From CBDCWT01 sp965223305 (GTDB lineage Bacteria; Planctomycetota; Planctomycetia; Pirellulales; Pirellulaceae), in contig CBDCWT010000074.1 of the NCBI GenBank assembly GCA_965223305.1, positions 124,001 to 188,000 of the forward strand: a stretch of DNA of 64,000 bases, given 5' to 3'. The stretch's first letter is position 1. Each line of letters begins with the position of its first letter. The notes under the pieces are model-generated. The model was given only the letters and a program-made list of their open reading frames with translations, had not been told where the DNA came from and made no database searches. Of this stretch, positions 1 through 8,700 are shown in pieces. The position numbers and the translations under genes are program-made.

Positions 1-545
1 AGTCGGAATTGATCAAAGACGCGTTGCTGGGTAACTCCGCATCGTATGGCCGGTTGGTGCAGATTCACCAAAACCGACTTTACAATGCGATCGTGCACTT
101 TGTCGGCGATCGGGTGGATGCCGAAGATATTGTCCAGGAAGCGTTTGTGCAGGCCTACCTCAAGCTCAGCTCGTTCCAGGGGAACAGCGCGTTCTACACC
201 TGGCTCTACCGCATCGCCTTCAATACGGCGGTCAGCCGCAGCCGCCGTCGTCGCGTCGCCGCTTCGGTGGATCTGACCCGCGAACAGACGGGTGACGAAC
301 CTGAGGACGGGGGGGAAGCCCCCGACGAGCGGCTGATACGGGACGAGCGTGTCAGGCAGCTGCATGAGGCGTTGGGCCGCTTGAGCGACGAGCACCGGTC
401 GATCTTGGTGCTGCGCGAGTTGGAGGGCTTTGACTACGAGGCGATCGCGGAGGTGCTCGAGATCAGCATCGGCACAGTGCGTAGCCGGTTGCATCGTGCC
501 CGCATGCAACTTCGTGAAAAGCTGGAGCAGATGCAGGTGGAATGA
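1..545 (+). CDS. ECF RNA polymerase sigma factor (5' end outside window)
   Basis: An extracytoplasmic-function sigma-70 factor that would direct RNA polymerase to a dedicated promoter set. Region 2 is visible as DAEDIVQEAFVQAY followed by FYTWLYRIAFNTA. Region 4 is visible as YEAIAEVLEISIGTVRSRLH, a helix-turn-helix. A basic and acidic linker joins the two. The frame is open to the left edge (reading S-E-L-I-K-D before the first possible internal TTG at 9), so the true start is upstream of the window. The stop at 543-545 lies 1 nt before the ATG of the adenosyltransferase gene, so the two are probably co-transcribed. No anti-sigma gene follows, which is unusual for many ECF types. Confidence 0.93.
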   Translation, partial: SELIKDALLGNSASYGRLVQIHQNRLYNAIVHFVGDRVDAEDIVQEAFVQAYLKLSSFQGNSAFYTWLYRIAFNTAVSRSRRRRVAASVDLTREQTGDEPEDGGEAPDERLIRDERVRQLHEALGRLSDEHRSILVLRELEGFDYEAIAEVLEISIGTVRSRLHRARMQLREKLEQMQVE

Positions 546-546
546 G

Positions 547-1095
547 ATGAAGATCTACACCAAGTCGGGTGACGGAGGTAAGACGGGGCTGTTCGCGGGT
601 CCCCGAGTGTGGAAGGACGACGTCCGCATCGAGGCCTATGGTTCGATCGACGAGTTGAACGGGTTCTTGGGTGTTGCCCGCAATGCGGAGTTAGCCGTTG
701 CGTTGGAGGAGGTGCTGGAGTCAGTTCAGCACGACTTGTTTGCGATCGGAGCGGAGTTGGCGACCCCGGACCCTGCGGCGCACGACATGCAGCGCATTGC
801 GCTGCGGCACATCGAGCGTCTCGAGACAGCGATTGACCGGTTCGAATCACAGCTGCCACCGCTGCAGGCCTTCATTTTGCCCAGCGGCAGTACAGCGGCG
901 GCGCGGCTGCATGTAGCCCGTTGCGTTTGCCGGCGGGCAGAGCGGCGATTGGTCAGCTTGTGGCGGCGTGAGCAAGGGGAGCGGCTGCAGCTGCTCGTCG
1001 GCTACTTGAACCGGCTGAGCGACTTGCTGTTTGTGATGTCACGGGTCGCCAACCAGCAGGCGGGCCAAGCGGACGTGCCCTGGAAGCAGGAGTAG
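547..1095 (+). CDS. pduO: PduO-type cob(I)alamin adenosyltransferase
   Basis: ATP:corrinoid adenosyltransferase, which makes adenosylcobalamin from cob(I)alamin and ATP in the cytoplasm. The 182-aa product shows the family signatures in order: TKSGDGGKTGLFAG near the N-terminus (ATP binding), RIEAYGSIDELN, FILPSGS, then AARLHVARCVCRRAERR and a C-terminal YLNRLSDLLFVMSR. Its length is typical of the MMAB/PduO family. The ATG at 547 is chosen because it aligns with the conserved N-terminus; longer readings would overlap the sigma gene. Spacing of 1 nt from the sigma stop suggests translational coupling. No B12 riboswitch was seen upstream. Confidence 0.93.
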   Translation: MKIYTKSGDGGKTGLFAGPRVWKDDVRIEAYGSIDELNGFLGVARNAELAVALEEVLESVQHDLFAIGAELATPDPAAHDMQRIALRHIERLETAIDRFESQLPPLQAFILPSGSTAAARLHVARCVCRRAERRLVSLWRREQGERLQLLVGYLNRLSDLLFVMSRVANQQAGQADVPWKQE

Positions 1096-1166
1096 GTGGG
1101 GTCACCAATCTTTAAGTCGTTGGGCCGGCCGTTGGTCGCCTCCCAGGTGGGTCTTCATTTCGGGTG

Positions 1167-1195
1167 TTGACATCGCTTGGGATTGGCAAGAAACT
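1167..1195 (+). promoter_or_regulatory. possible sigma-70 promoter of the tRNA-Glu gene
   Basis: A perfect TTGACA box lies at 1167-1172. With a 17-nt spacer, the -10 position (1190-1195) reads GAAACT, which matches only three of six consensus bases. The predicted transcript would begin about 45 nt before the tRNA. Weak evidence. Confidence 0.3.
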
Positions 1196-1246
1196 GAAAA
1201 AGGTGGCCTTTGAGGGACGGCTAAGTCCTGTCAGAGCTGCCGACAG

Positions 1247-1319
1247 GCCCCCTTCGTCTAGTGGCCTAGGACTCCGGGTTCTCAGTCCGGCAACAGGGGT
1301 TCGACTCCCCTAGGGGGTG
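1247..1319 (+). tRNA. tRNA-Glu (anticodon CTC)
   Basis: A full cloverleaf can be folded by eye. The acceptor stem pairs GCCCCCT (1247-1253) with AGGGGGT (1312-1318), with a G-U pair at its end. The D arm carries the tRNA-Glu-like CGTCTAGTGGCCTAGGAC. The anticodon stem is CCGGG/TCCGG with loop TTCTCAG, giving anticodon CTC. The T arm AGGGG-TTCGACT-CCCCT is perfect, and the discriminator is G at 1319. CCA is not encoded. The layout matches bacterial tRNA-Glu closely. Confidence 0.95.
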
Positions 1320-1365
1320 CTTCGTTGTCCCGATTGAGTCGCATGCAATCGCGGGCAGCAGAATG

Positions 1366-1390
1366 GCCCGAGTTTCTCGGGTCTTTTTTT
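1366..1390 (+). terminator. intrinsic terminator after tRNA-Glu
   Basis: CCCGAG, loop TTT, CTCGGG form a 6-bp GC-rich hairpin (1367-1381) followed by C and seven T residues (1384-1390). It lies about 47 nt after the tRNA, as expected for its terminator. Confidence 0.88.
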
Positions 1391-1603
1391 GTTTCTTGCG
1401 ATTCGGCCCAACGTCCTGCCGGGTTGACGTGCCGGAAATCGTGCCCTCCTTCGCTGTGGCTCAGTCCACTGGCGCGGCTCTGCGGGCAAAACTCGCTCCA
1501 GCCGCACACGGCCAGCGTGTAAACTGCGTCGCGGGAGTACTGCCCGCAATGATGGTCGGTTCAGGGCCGCCTTGCGGTTACGGTATCGATTCTGGAGGTC
1601 AGC

Positions 1604-2338
1604 TTGACTGAGCCGAATCCACAATTCGCGACCACTCAGTGGACCCTAGTTTGGAATGCCGCAAAAGAAGATGTGAACCACGGTCGGCCGGCGCTGGAGA
1701 AGCTGATTCGGTGCTATTGGCATCCCCTGTACAGTTTTGCTCGTCGGCAGGGACTAAGTTGTGAGGATGCCGAGGACGCGACCCAGGAGTTCTTGAGTGG
1801 TGTCGTACGCGGCGACTTGCTTCGCTCTGCCGACCCGACCAAGGGGAAGTTCCGGACTTTCTTGTTGGTCGCCTGGAAGCGGTTTCTCATCGACGAGTTC
1901 CGTAGGCGCCAGGCGGCGCGCCGCGGCGGCGATGTGAAGTTGCTTTCCCTTGACTTGGGAACCGGTGAGCAACGTTGGCTCGAACTCGAATCGCGTGAGC
2001 CAGATCCGGACCGATTGTTCGCGATCAGCTGGGCGCATAGCCTGCTTGACGAGGTGCGAGGTCGTTTACAGGCATCGTACTCGAGTGGTGATCGGAGTAA
2101 GGTGTTTACGTCGCTGATACCGCATTTGACCGAGACGCTGACCAAGCCCGACTACGACCGGCTTGCCGACGAGCTTGCTCTTTCGCCGAGTGCGGTCAAA
2201 GTCGCCCTGCATCGACTTCGCCAACGGTTCGGCCAAACACTACGTAAGGTTGTGCTGGAAACGCTGGATGACGCCACCGAGATAGACGCCGAAATAGCAG
2301 AATTGCGATCTGTTTTGTCGGATCAGGCGGGCACCTAA
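1604..2338 (+). CDS. large planctomycete-type ECF sigma factor
   Basis: A 244-aa sigma-70-family factor of the longer planctomycete type. Region 2 reads HPLYSFARRQGLSCEDAEDA, then TQEF, then GKFRTFLLVAWKRFLIDEFR. Region 4 is LADELALSPSAVKVALHRLR near residue 200. The start is TTG at 1604, supported by a GGAGGT ribosome site at 1594-1599 with 4-nt spacing. The next plus-strand gene is a Ser/Thr protein kinase, a pairing common in Planctomycetes and thought to form a signalling unit. The two are separated by about 310 nt that hold a repeat element, so it is not certain they still share a transcript. Confidence 0.92.
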   Translation: MTEPNPQFATTQWTLVWNAAKEDVNHGRPALEKLIRCYWHPLYSFARRQGLSCEDAEDATQEFLSGVVRGDLLRSADPTKGKFRTFLLVAWKRFLIDEFRRRQAARRGGDVKLLSLDLGTGEQRWLELESREPDPDRLFAISWAHSLLDEVRGRLQASYSSGDRSKVFTSLIPHLTETLTKPDYDRLADELALSPSAVKVALHRLRQRFGQTLRKVVLETLDDATEIDAEIAELRSVLSDQAGT

Positions 2339-2648
2339 ACCTACCGCGGCGACATGGCGGGACCGGGAGTGTGTGGGGAGGCTGTGCAACTTTTGACGTG
2401 GTGCGTGATTTCGTCTTTTTTCACTCTAGCCTCGGAGAATCGGCCTGAAGGGCCGGAGAGGGGGAGCCCTCGCCGGACACTACGCGTCGGTTTCGCTGGG
2501 AAACCGTGGGCTAACGCCCAGCGGCTGATTTGGAGCGTAGCCGAACTCGCCAGAGTTTGGCGGACTGCAAAAAAAGCCACATTTTTATGCGGCTAGCTGT
2601 AACCACGGGCTACGGAATACGAATGTGAGGGTGGACACAAGATAATTC
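2339..2648. repeat. degenerate copy of repeat family A in the sigma/kinase gap
   Basis: Most of this gap (about 2379-2590) is a diverged, inverted copy of the repeat seen complete at 14905-15141 and 38107-38315. Shared blocks include the GTGCGTGATTTCGTC segment, GGCCGGAGAGGGGGAGCCC, the GTGGGCTAACGCCCAGCGGC segment and GCCGAACTCGCCAGAGTTTGG. One end, AGGCTGTGCAACTTTT at 2379, still resembles the family's inverted end AGGTCGTGCAGCTTTT. The other end is shortened. No gene is seen here. Confidence 0.8.
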
Positions 2649-5252
2649 GTGAGCTGCGAGGTGGCTATTGTGTTTGCCAATCCAACGGACCGCGTTTGCC
2701 CAACCTGTGGAAGTGGGCTCGAACCTTCCGGTAATTGCAACGTTTGCTTGCTGCAGCTGGGAATTTCTCATTCCGGCGACGACAAAGGTCAGCAGAATGC
2801 CGCTGCTCTGCCGAGCTTAGAGGAGCTGAACGCTCAATTCCCGCAACTCGAAGTCACGCGACTGGTGGGGCGTGGCGGCATGGGGGCGATCTATCACGCT
2901 CGCCAAACCGTGCTCGATCGCGATGTGGCGCTCAAGCTCATTGCCAAAGAGGTTTCGTCCGACACGGCGTTTGTCGAGAGGTTTGAACGAGAGGCGAAGA
3001 CACTCGCCAAGCTCTCTCATCCGAATATCGTCACGATCTTTGACTTTGGCCACACCGCTGACGGCACTGCTTATTTGATCCTAGAGTTTGTCGACGGCAT
3101 CAATCTTCGCGAAGCAATCTCCAACGGCAATGTAGGAGCCGATGATGCGCTCGAGGTCGTCTCGAAGATTTGCGGTGCTCTCGAATACGCCCACTCAAAA
3201 GGAGTGGTCCACCGCGACATCAAGCCGGAGAATATCTTGCTCGGCGAAGACGGCACGCTGAAGGTTGCCGATTTCGGGATCGCCAAGATCGTTGACGACT
3301 CAGTCCGCGCTCCAACTCTGACGGCCACGCGCCAGGTGCTCGGTTCACTGCACTACCTGGCACCTGAGCACTTGGAAGCGCCGGATGAGGTCGACCACCG
3401 TGTCGATCTGTATGCGCTGGGAGTTGTCTTTTATGAGCTGCTCACAGGTCAGTTGCCGCTCGGTCGATACGAACCTCCCAGCAAACTGCACGGCCGTGCG
3501 GATCGAGGTCTGGACGCAATTGTCCTCAAGACCCTGAGCCGTAAGCCGCAGCAACGGTATCAAAACGCAGCAGAACTCGATTCCGATATCGGCGATGTCG
3601 TGACATCCATGAAGGATCACTTGGTTTCGCCGGCCAGTACCGTGGAACCCACGTTGCAGCCCGACCAGCCTGGCCAAACGAGTATCTCGGTACCGTTCAC
3701 GTCCAAGGCCATCGAAGGTCTGGCGGAGGTGCACGGGATTGCGCATGCCCGAGATGACTCGCTATGCGCGGAGTTCCGAATTCGCGACTCGTTCTTTGGA
3801 CAGCTGAAATCAAAGACGCATGTGGTTGAAATACCGCGGCGTCATCTCACTCGACTTGAACTCGTGCGCGGCTTTCTTGGCGCAAAACTCGTCGTGACCA
3901 CCGACACGATCTCGGCACTCGGCGCTTTTCCGTACGCAGAGACGGGACGCGTGGAGCTGAATATCAAACGCGACGATGAGGGAGCTGCGCGCGAAATGAC
4001 CCATGCGTTGGGATTCGACTCGATCCAGACCGCAGGTAGGAACGCGGCGGGCGGCAGGCTTCAGTGGCCCAACGAACCGAGTGATTCAAAGCGAATCGTG
4101 TTCGGCCTGTTGATGATCTTCTGCGGCATTCTGAACGCCGGCGTGCTGGCCAGTTGTCAAGTCTTCTTCGTCCGTAGTGGGTTGACCGCTGCAGCGTTCA
4201 TCGCGTGCGTCATAGCAGCCGCCGTGTTGTTGGGTCCGTTGGCGATCTTTCAGGTGGTCACGGGGATTCTCAACTTGTTTGGTCCGGCACGATTACCCAG
4301 CCTGATGGCTTCGATCCTCTCCATGCTGCCGCTCAGCCCTGTTTGGGTCATCAGCTTTCCTGCGGGTATCTGGGCATTTCAATTGTTCAATCGCGGCAAC
4401 CAGGTCGCTTCCACCGGCACTTCCCACAGCAAGCAGAACTGGGGCGCGACCACTCTGGCTTTCGTTCGCGACTCACGGTTGGCCACAACCACCGGAAGGC
4501 TCAATGTGACCGTGGTGGTCGTCATCTTAGCTGCGTTGCTGGCGTTTAAGTTGGGGTATTACCCAGCCGAGAGGCGTTACCGCATCGTCAACACCGACCT
4601 TCAGCGTTCTGTTTTGGACAGAGCGATGCAGGATCGCCTGCAGACCTCCAAGGGCTTCAGGGGGATCGAATACGATCGCGCTGATCAGCCGACCATCCTC
4701 ACCGTTAGAATATGGCGACGTTATCGGGATCAAGTCGACAGCTTGCTTAGCGTCCAAGAAACGCCTCAACTTGTGTGGCTCGAGTCCGCTGAAGAAACTG
4801 GCAGCCCCACGCCAGCGCCGGCGTCGAGCGGAGATGCTCGCGAAGGCAAGCCCAGACGGGCGATTCCCGTTGTTGCTGGAATCGATACGAGTTCGCTTCG
4901 CGTCGTTGAAGATAACATGGGAACGGCCGTTCACGCCGCGGGGGATTTGTTCGATCTGTCGTCGGACTTCGTGGGCAAAGTCACCGCCGCCAATACCAAT
5001 GATGACAGGCAGCTCATCGTTGAGCTCACATCTGGCGGCCGTGAACAGTTGGCGACGCTAGGCGGAAGAGATGCAGCTGGCGGACTAGGATTGCTGATTG
5101 GGGGCTTGGTCGAAGGAATTGCGACAAAGGCCTCCATTTCGCAGAAGCAGATAGTGTTTCAGCTTTCCGAAACCTCGGATCTCACCGGTGACGGAATCGC
5201 CGCAGGCATTCGAGGCCCCAACATCCCCACGCAACTAGAGTTGCTTGACTGA
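2649..5252 (+). CDS. membrane Ser/Thr protein kinase with N-terminal zinc ribbon
   Basis: An 867-aa Hanks-type kinase. A CxxC pair (residues 17-20 and 30-33) suggests a small zinc ribbon. The kinase domain spans about 66-330: glycine loop GRGGMG near 73, VALKL lysine near 95, catalytic HRDIKPENIL near 188, DFGIAK near 208. Four or five hydrophobic segments lie at about 485-640. The remaining C-terminus would be outside the cytoplasm. It contains stretches such as VELTSGGREQLATLGG that look weakly like SecD periplasmic repeats; this is inference only. GTG 2649 is the longest start; GTG 2670 has a better-placed GAGG and may be the real one. The preceding ECF sigma gene is the likely functional partner. 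Confidence 0.9.
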   Translation: MSCEVAIVFANPTDRVCPTCGSGLEPSGNCNVCLLQLGISHSGDDKGQQNAAALPSLEELNAQFPQLEVTRLVGRGGMGAIYHARQTVLDRDVALKLIAKEVSSDTAFVERFEREAKTLAKLSHPNIVTIFDFGHTADGTAYLILEFVDGINLREAISNGNVGADDALEVVSKICGALEYAHSKGVVHRDIKPENILLGEDGTLKVADFGIAKIVDDSVRAPTLTATRQVLGSLHYLAPEHLEAPDEVDHRVDLYALGVVFYELLTGQLPLGRYEPPSKLHGRADRGLDAIVLKTLSRKPQQRYQNAAELDSDIGDVVTSMKDHLVSPASTVEPTLQPDQPGQTSISVPFTSKAIEGLAEVHGIAHARDDSLCAEFRIRDSFFGQLKSKTHVVEIPRRHLTRLELVRGFLGAKLVVTTDTISALGAFPYAETGRVELNIKRDDEGAAREMTHALGFDSIQTAGRNAAGGRLQWPNEPSDSKRIVFGLLMIFCGILNAGVLASCQVFFVRSGLTAAAFIACVIAAAVLLGPLAIFQVVTGILNLFGPARLPSLMASILSMLPLSPVWVISFPAGIWAFQLFNRGNQVASTGTSHSKQNWGATTLAFVRDSRLATTTGRLNVTVVVVILAALLAFKLGYYPAERRYRIVNTDLQRSVLDRAMQDRLQTSKGFRGIEYDRADQPTILTVRIWRRYRDQVDSLLSVQETPQLVWLESAEETGSPTPAPASSGDAREGKPRRAIPVVAGIDTSSLRVVEDNMGTAVHAAGDLFDLSSDFVGKVTAANTNDDRQLIVELTSGGREQLATLGGRDAAGGLGLLIGGLVEGIATKASISQKQIVFQLSETSDLTGDGIAAGIRGPNIPTQLELLD

Positions 5253-5453
5253 GCAGCGCGGAGAGGTGAAACGAGTTTTCACGAACGTTGCCGGCCCGCC
5301 GACCAGTACTCTCCCAGGCGTGATTTCGAGCGCTCGACTCGGCAGTTCCGCATTTCCGTCCGCTTGGGGTCGGCGAAATATCTCTCTTTTCCTGACACCG
5401 AGTTCGTTGAGGCATGAATCCTAACCCGCTAAATTACACGGGATATCTGCCAA

Positions 5454-5635
5454 TTAACCCGAATTATTCATGAGCGATCTGCTGCGAGGTCGTAAGTCCA
5501 TCCGTGGCTTCGTCATGCTTCACAATTCTCCCTCGACGTATTGCTTCAATACGCCTGCGGAAGAATTGCTCGCCTTCCTTGCCACGAACGTACTTACAAC
5601 CTCTCGCCACGATCTTCATGAATAATCCGGGTTAA
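5454..5635. mobile_element. 174-bp MITE-like element B, copy 1 (TTAA target duplication)
   Basis: The element runs 5458-5631 and has inverted ends: CCCGAATTATTCATGA on the left, and the complement of CCCGGATTATTCATGA on the right. It is flanked by TTAA at 5454-5457 and TTAA at 5632-5635. It holds an internal hairpin CGTATTG-CTT-CAATACG. By my base-by-base reading its reverse complement matches the copy at 15309-15482 at 172 of 174 positions. It is too short to encode a transposase, so it is probably non-autonomous. The rest of the 5253-5720 gap shows no gene. Confidence 0.85.
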
Positions 5636-5720
5636 GGCTCTGGGATAGCGAACCTGGAGCTTTCTCCGCTCCTCTGAAGTCCGTCCGCAGGTGGCACCTG
5701 AAGGAACAAAGGAACTCAAC

Positions 5721-8700
5721 ATGTCGAAGTCTGCGATTCGGCGGCGCACTCGTCGCCAAAAACTGGCTCTGTTACGGCGGGATGGAACGCGACACCTCGT
5801 GCGCCGACTTCTTGCGGAAACGCTCGAGACGCGAGTCCTGCTGACCACCGTGGCCAGTGTTGACCCACCTGCCAACTCATATAACGCTCCGGCGTCGACA
5901 GACGTTGCTGCGACGTTCGATCAGAACATCAACGGGGCAACGGCCTCGGTGCAAACATTCGCTGTGAATTCACAACAAGGTGGCCCGCTCCTTGGCGGCG
6001 ATGCAACGATCGCCGTGGACGGACCAACAGTGACGCTCAATCCGACGTCGGATTTCTATCCGGGCGAACTGGTCCAGGTCACCGCCACTTCGGCGATACA
6101 AAGCACATCGGCGGATCCGGTCGTGCCCCATGTCTGGCAGTTCCGCACTGCCGTTTCCGGGGGCAGTGGCCAGTTCCTCGACAGCGGTCAGGACCTCGGC
6201 GTGGGAGCGAACAACACCCAAACTCTCGGCGTGGCGTTGGGTGATCTGGACGGTGATGGCGACTTGGACGCCTTCTTCGCCAACATCGCCGCGGGCAATG
6301 GTGTTTATCTGAACGAGGGTGGCGTATTCACTGACAGTGGGCAGAGTCTGGGAAGCGGCGGCAGCAATGTCGCACTTGGTGACTTCGACCGTGATGGTGA
6401 CCTTGACGCCTTCGTTGTTAGCGGTGGGGCCAATCAAGTTTGGCAAAATGATGGAAATGGCGTCTTCGCCGCCGGCCAAGATCTCGGAAGCGGTTTCAGC
6501 ATGGACGTCGCGCTTGGCGACGTGGACGGTGACGGTGACTTAGATGCCTTCGTCTCCAATGGTGGCTATTCCAACAACGCAAACCGTGTATGGCTAAATA
6601 GCGGAGGGGTGCTCAGCGACAGTGGGCAGATGCTTGGGAATCACACGAGCAATGGTGTCGACTTAGGTGACGTAGACGGCGACGGCGACTTGGACGCCAT
6701 TGTCTCGAACTACACTCAGAACATGCGCATCTGGCTGAACGATGGCAGCGGAGCGTTTGGCGACAGCGGACAGACGTTGCCGAGTAACGAAAGCAACAGC
6801 GTCAGTCTGGGAGACTTAGATGGCGACGGCGACTTAGACGCGTTCATTGTCAACAACAGCAACCCCGATCGCGTTTGGGTCAACGATGGCAGCGGCACAT
6901 TTACCGACAGCGGTCAGCAGCTGGGAAGTACCGAGAGTGACAGCGTATCGCTCGGAGATGTGGATGGCGACGGCGACTTGGACGCCATGATCGCCAACTA
7001 TCTTCAGGAGGGAAATCGCTTTCTTGTAAATGACGGAAACGGAGTGTTCACCGACAGCGGGCAAGTGATGGGCAACCGCAACTCGAGGAACCTAGCACTG
7101 GGTGACGTGGACAACGACGGGGACCTGGACTTCGTTATTGCCAACACGAATATCTTCCAAACGGCCCTGAGCACAAATCGAGTGTGGTTGAACCAGAATC
7201 TGACACCCAGCGTGACTCTGGCCGCTGACAACAGCTCGATTGCTGAGGAGGCGGGGACTGCCACGATTACGGCTACACTGTCGGCCGTGCACACGGCTCC
7301 GGTCACAGTAGATTTGCAGCTGTCGGGCAGCGCTACGGCCGTCGACGATTACACTGTCTCCGCTGCTCAAATTGTCATTCCGGCGGGATCGACGACTGGC
7401 TCGATCACCGTTGCCGCCGTCCAGGACGCAGTTGATGAACCCGACGAGACGGTCATCGTCGACATAGCTGCCATCACCAACGGCCAGGAGGTGGGCACAC
7501 AGCAAGTAACCATCACGATCCTGGACGATGATGAACCACCGGTTCCCGATGTGACGCTCTCGGTCGACAACGCGGAGATCGCTGAGGCGGGAGGCGTGGC
7601 CACCTTTGCCGTGACGCTCTCAGAAGCGACCACTGTCACCGTTTCGGTTGATCTGGCGATCACCGGCACCGCAGGTGCCAGCGACTACAACGCCTCGGGA
7701 TTGCAGATCGTGGTGGCTCCTGGCGCCACGACCGGCTCAATCACCGTCACCGCGGTCGATGACAACGAAGATGAATCGAATGAAACAGTGATTGTTGACA
7801 TTGCTGCCGTGACTGGGGGCAACGAAGCAGGTGAGCAGCAGCAGACAACAACGATCACGGACGATGACGATCCACCGAAACTGACGGTAACGACGCTGAC
7901 CCCCACTGCATCGGGCTTCGTCGCCGAGTTCAGCACGGACTTGAACACTGGCGCGCTGAATCTGTACGACACGCAGACGAGCGGATTGGGGCCTGCGGAC
8001 GTCACCCTGCAGGGTGCGGCCACCGGCGCTGTAGCCGGTTCATTGGTGGTGGACGCCTCGCTGCGTCAAGTGACCTTTATCAAGAGCGGTGACCCGTTGG
8101 GTCCGGACACCTACACGGTGACGTTACGAAGCGATACCAACGGCTTTGTGGATTCAGGAGGCCAGCTGCTTGATGGCAACGACGACGGCACGGAGGGGGA
8201 TGACTACACGAGCGAGTTTACGGTTGATGCACCGGCGGCGAATGCAGTCACGATTGGCATTCCGGACTTTGTGCGAGGTCCTGGTCAAGATGTGAATCTA
8301 CCGGCCGACGAGACCGGTGGCATCCCGGTGACGATCAGCGAAGGGACGAATGTTCGCGCGGTCGATCTGCGAATCGCCTACGATCCAAACCTGCTCACGA
8401 TCACAGGGGGTACTGTTGGACCAGATGCTCCGGCGGGCGCGTCGGTAATCGCCAATGTCAGCACGCCGGGGCTGGCGATTCTGGTATTCTTCAGCACGAC
8501 ACCGTTGCCCGCCGGGGTGGGTAACTTCATCAACCTCCAGGCGGCGGTGCCGGTTAACGATCCCAGCGGCATCTACGGTATGCAGCAAGTGCTCGACGTT
8601 CGTGATGTGATTGTCAGTGACGGGAACGACAACGAGGCGCCGGTTGTGGTCGACGATGCTTTCCATCAGGTGAGCTTCTTCTCAGACGTCTCGGGCAACG

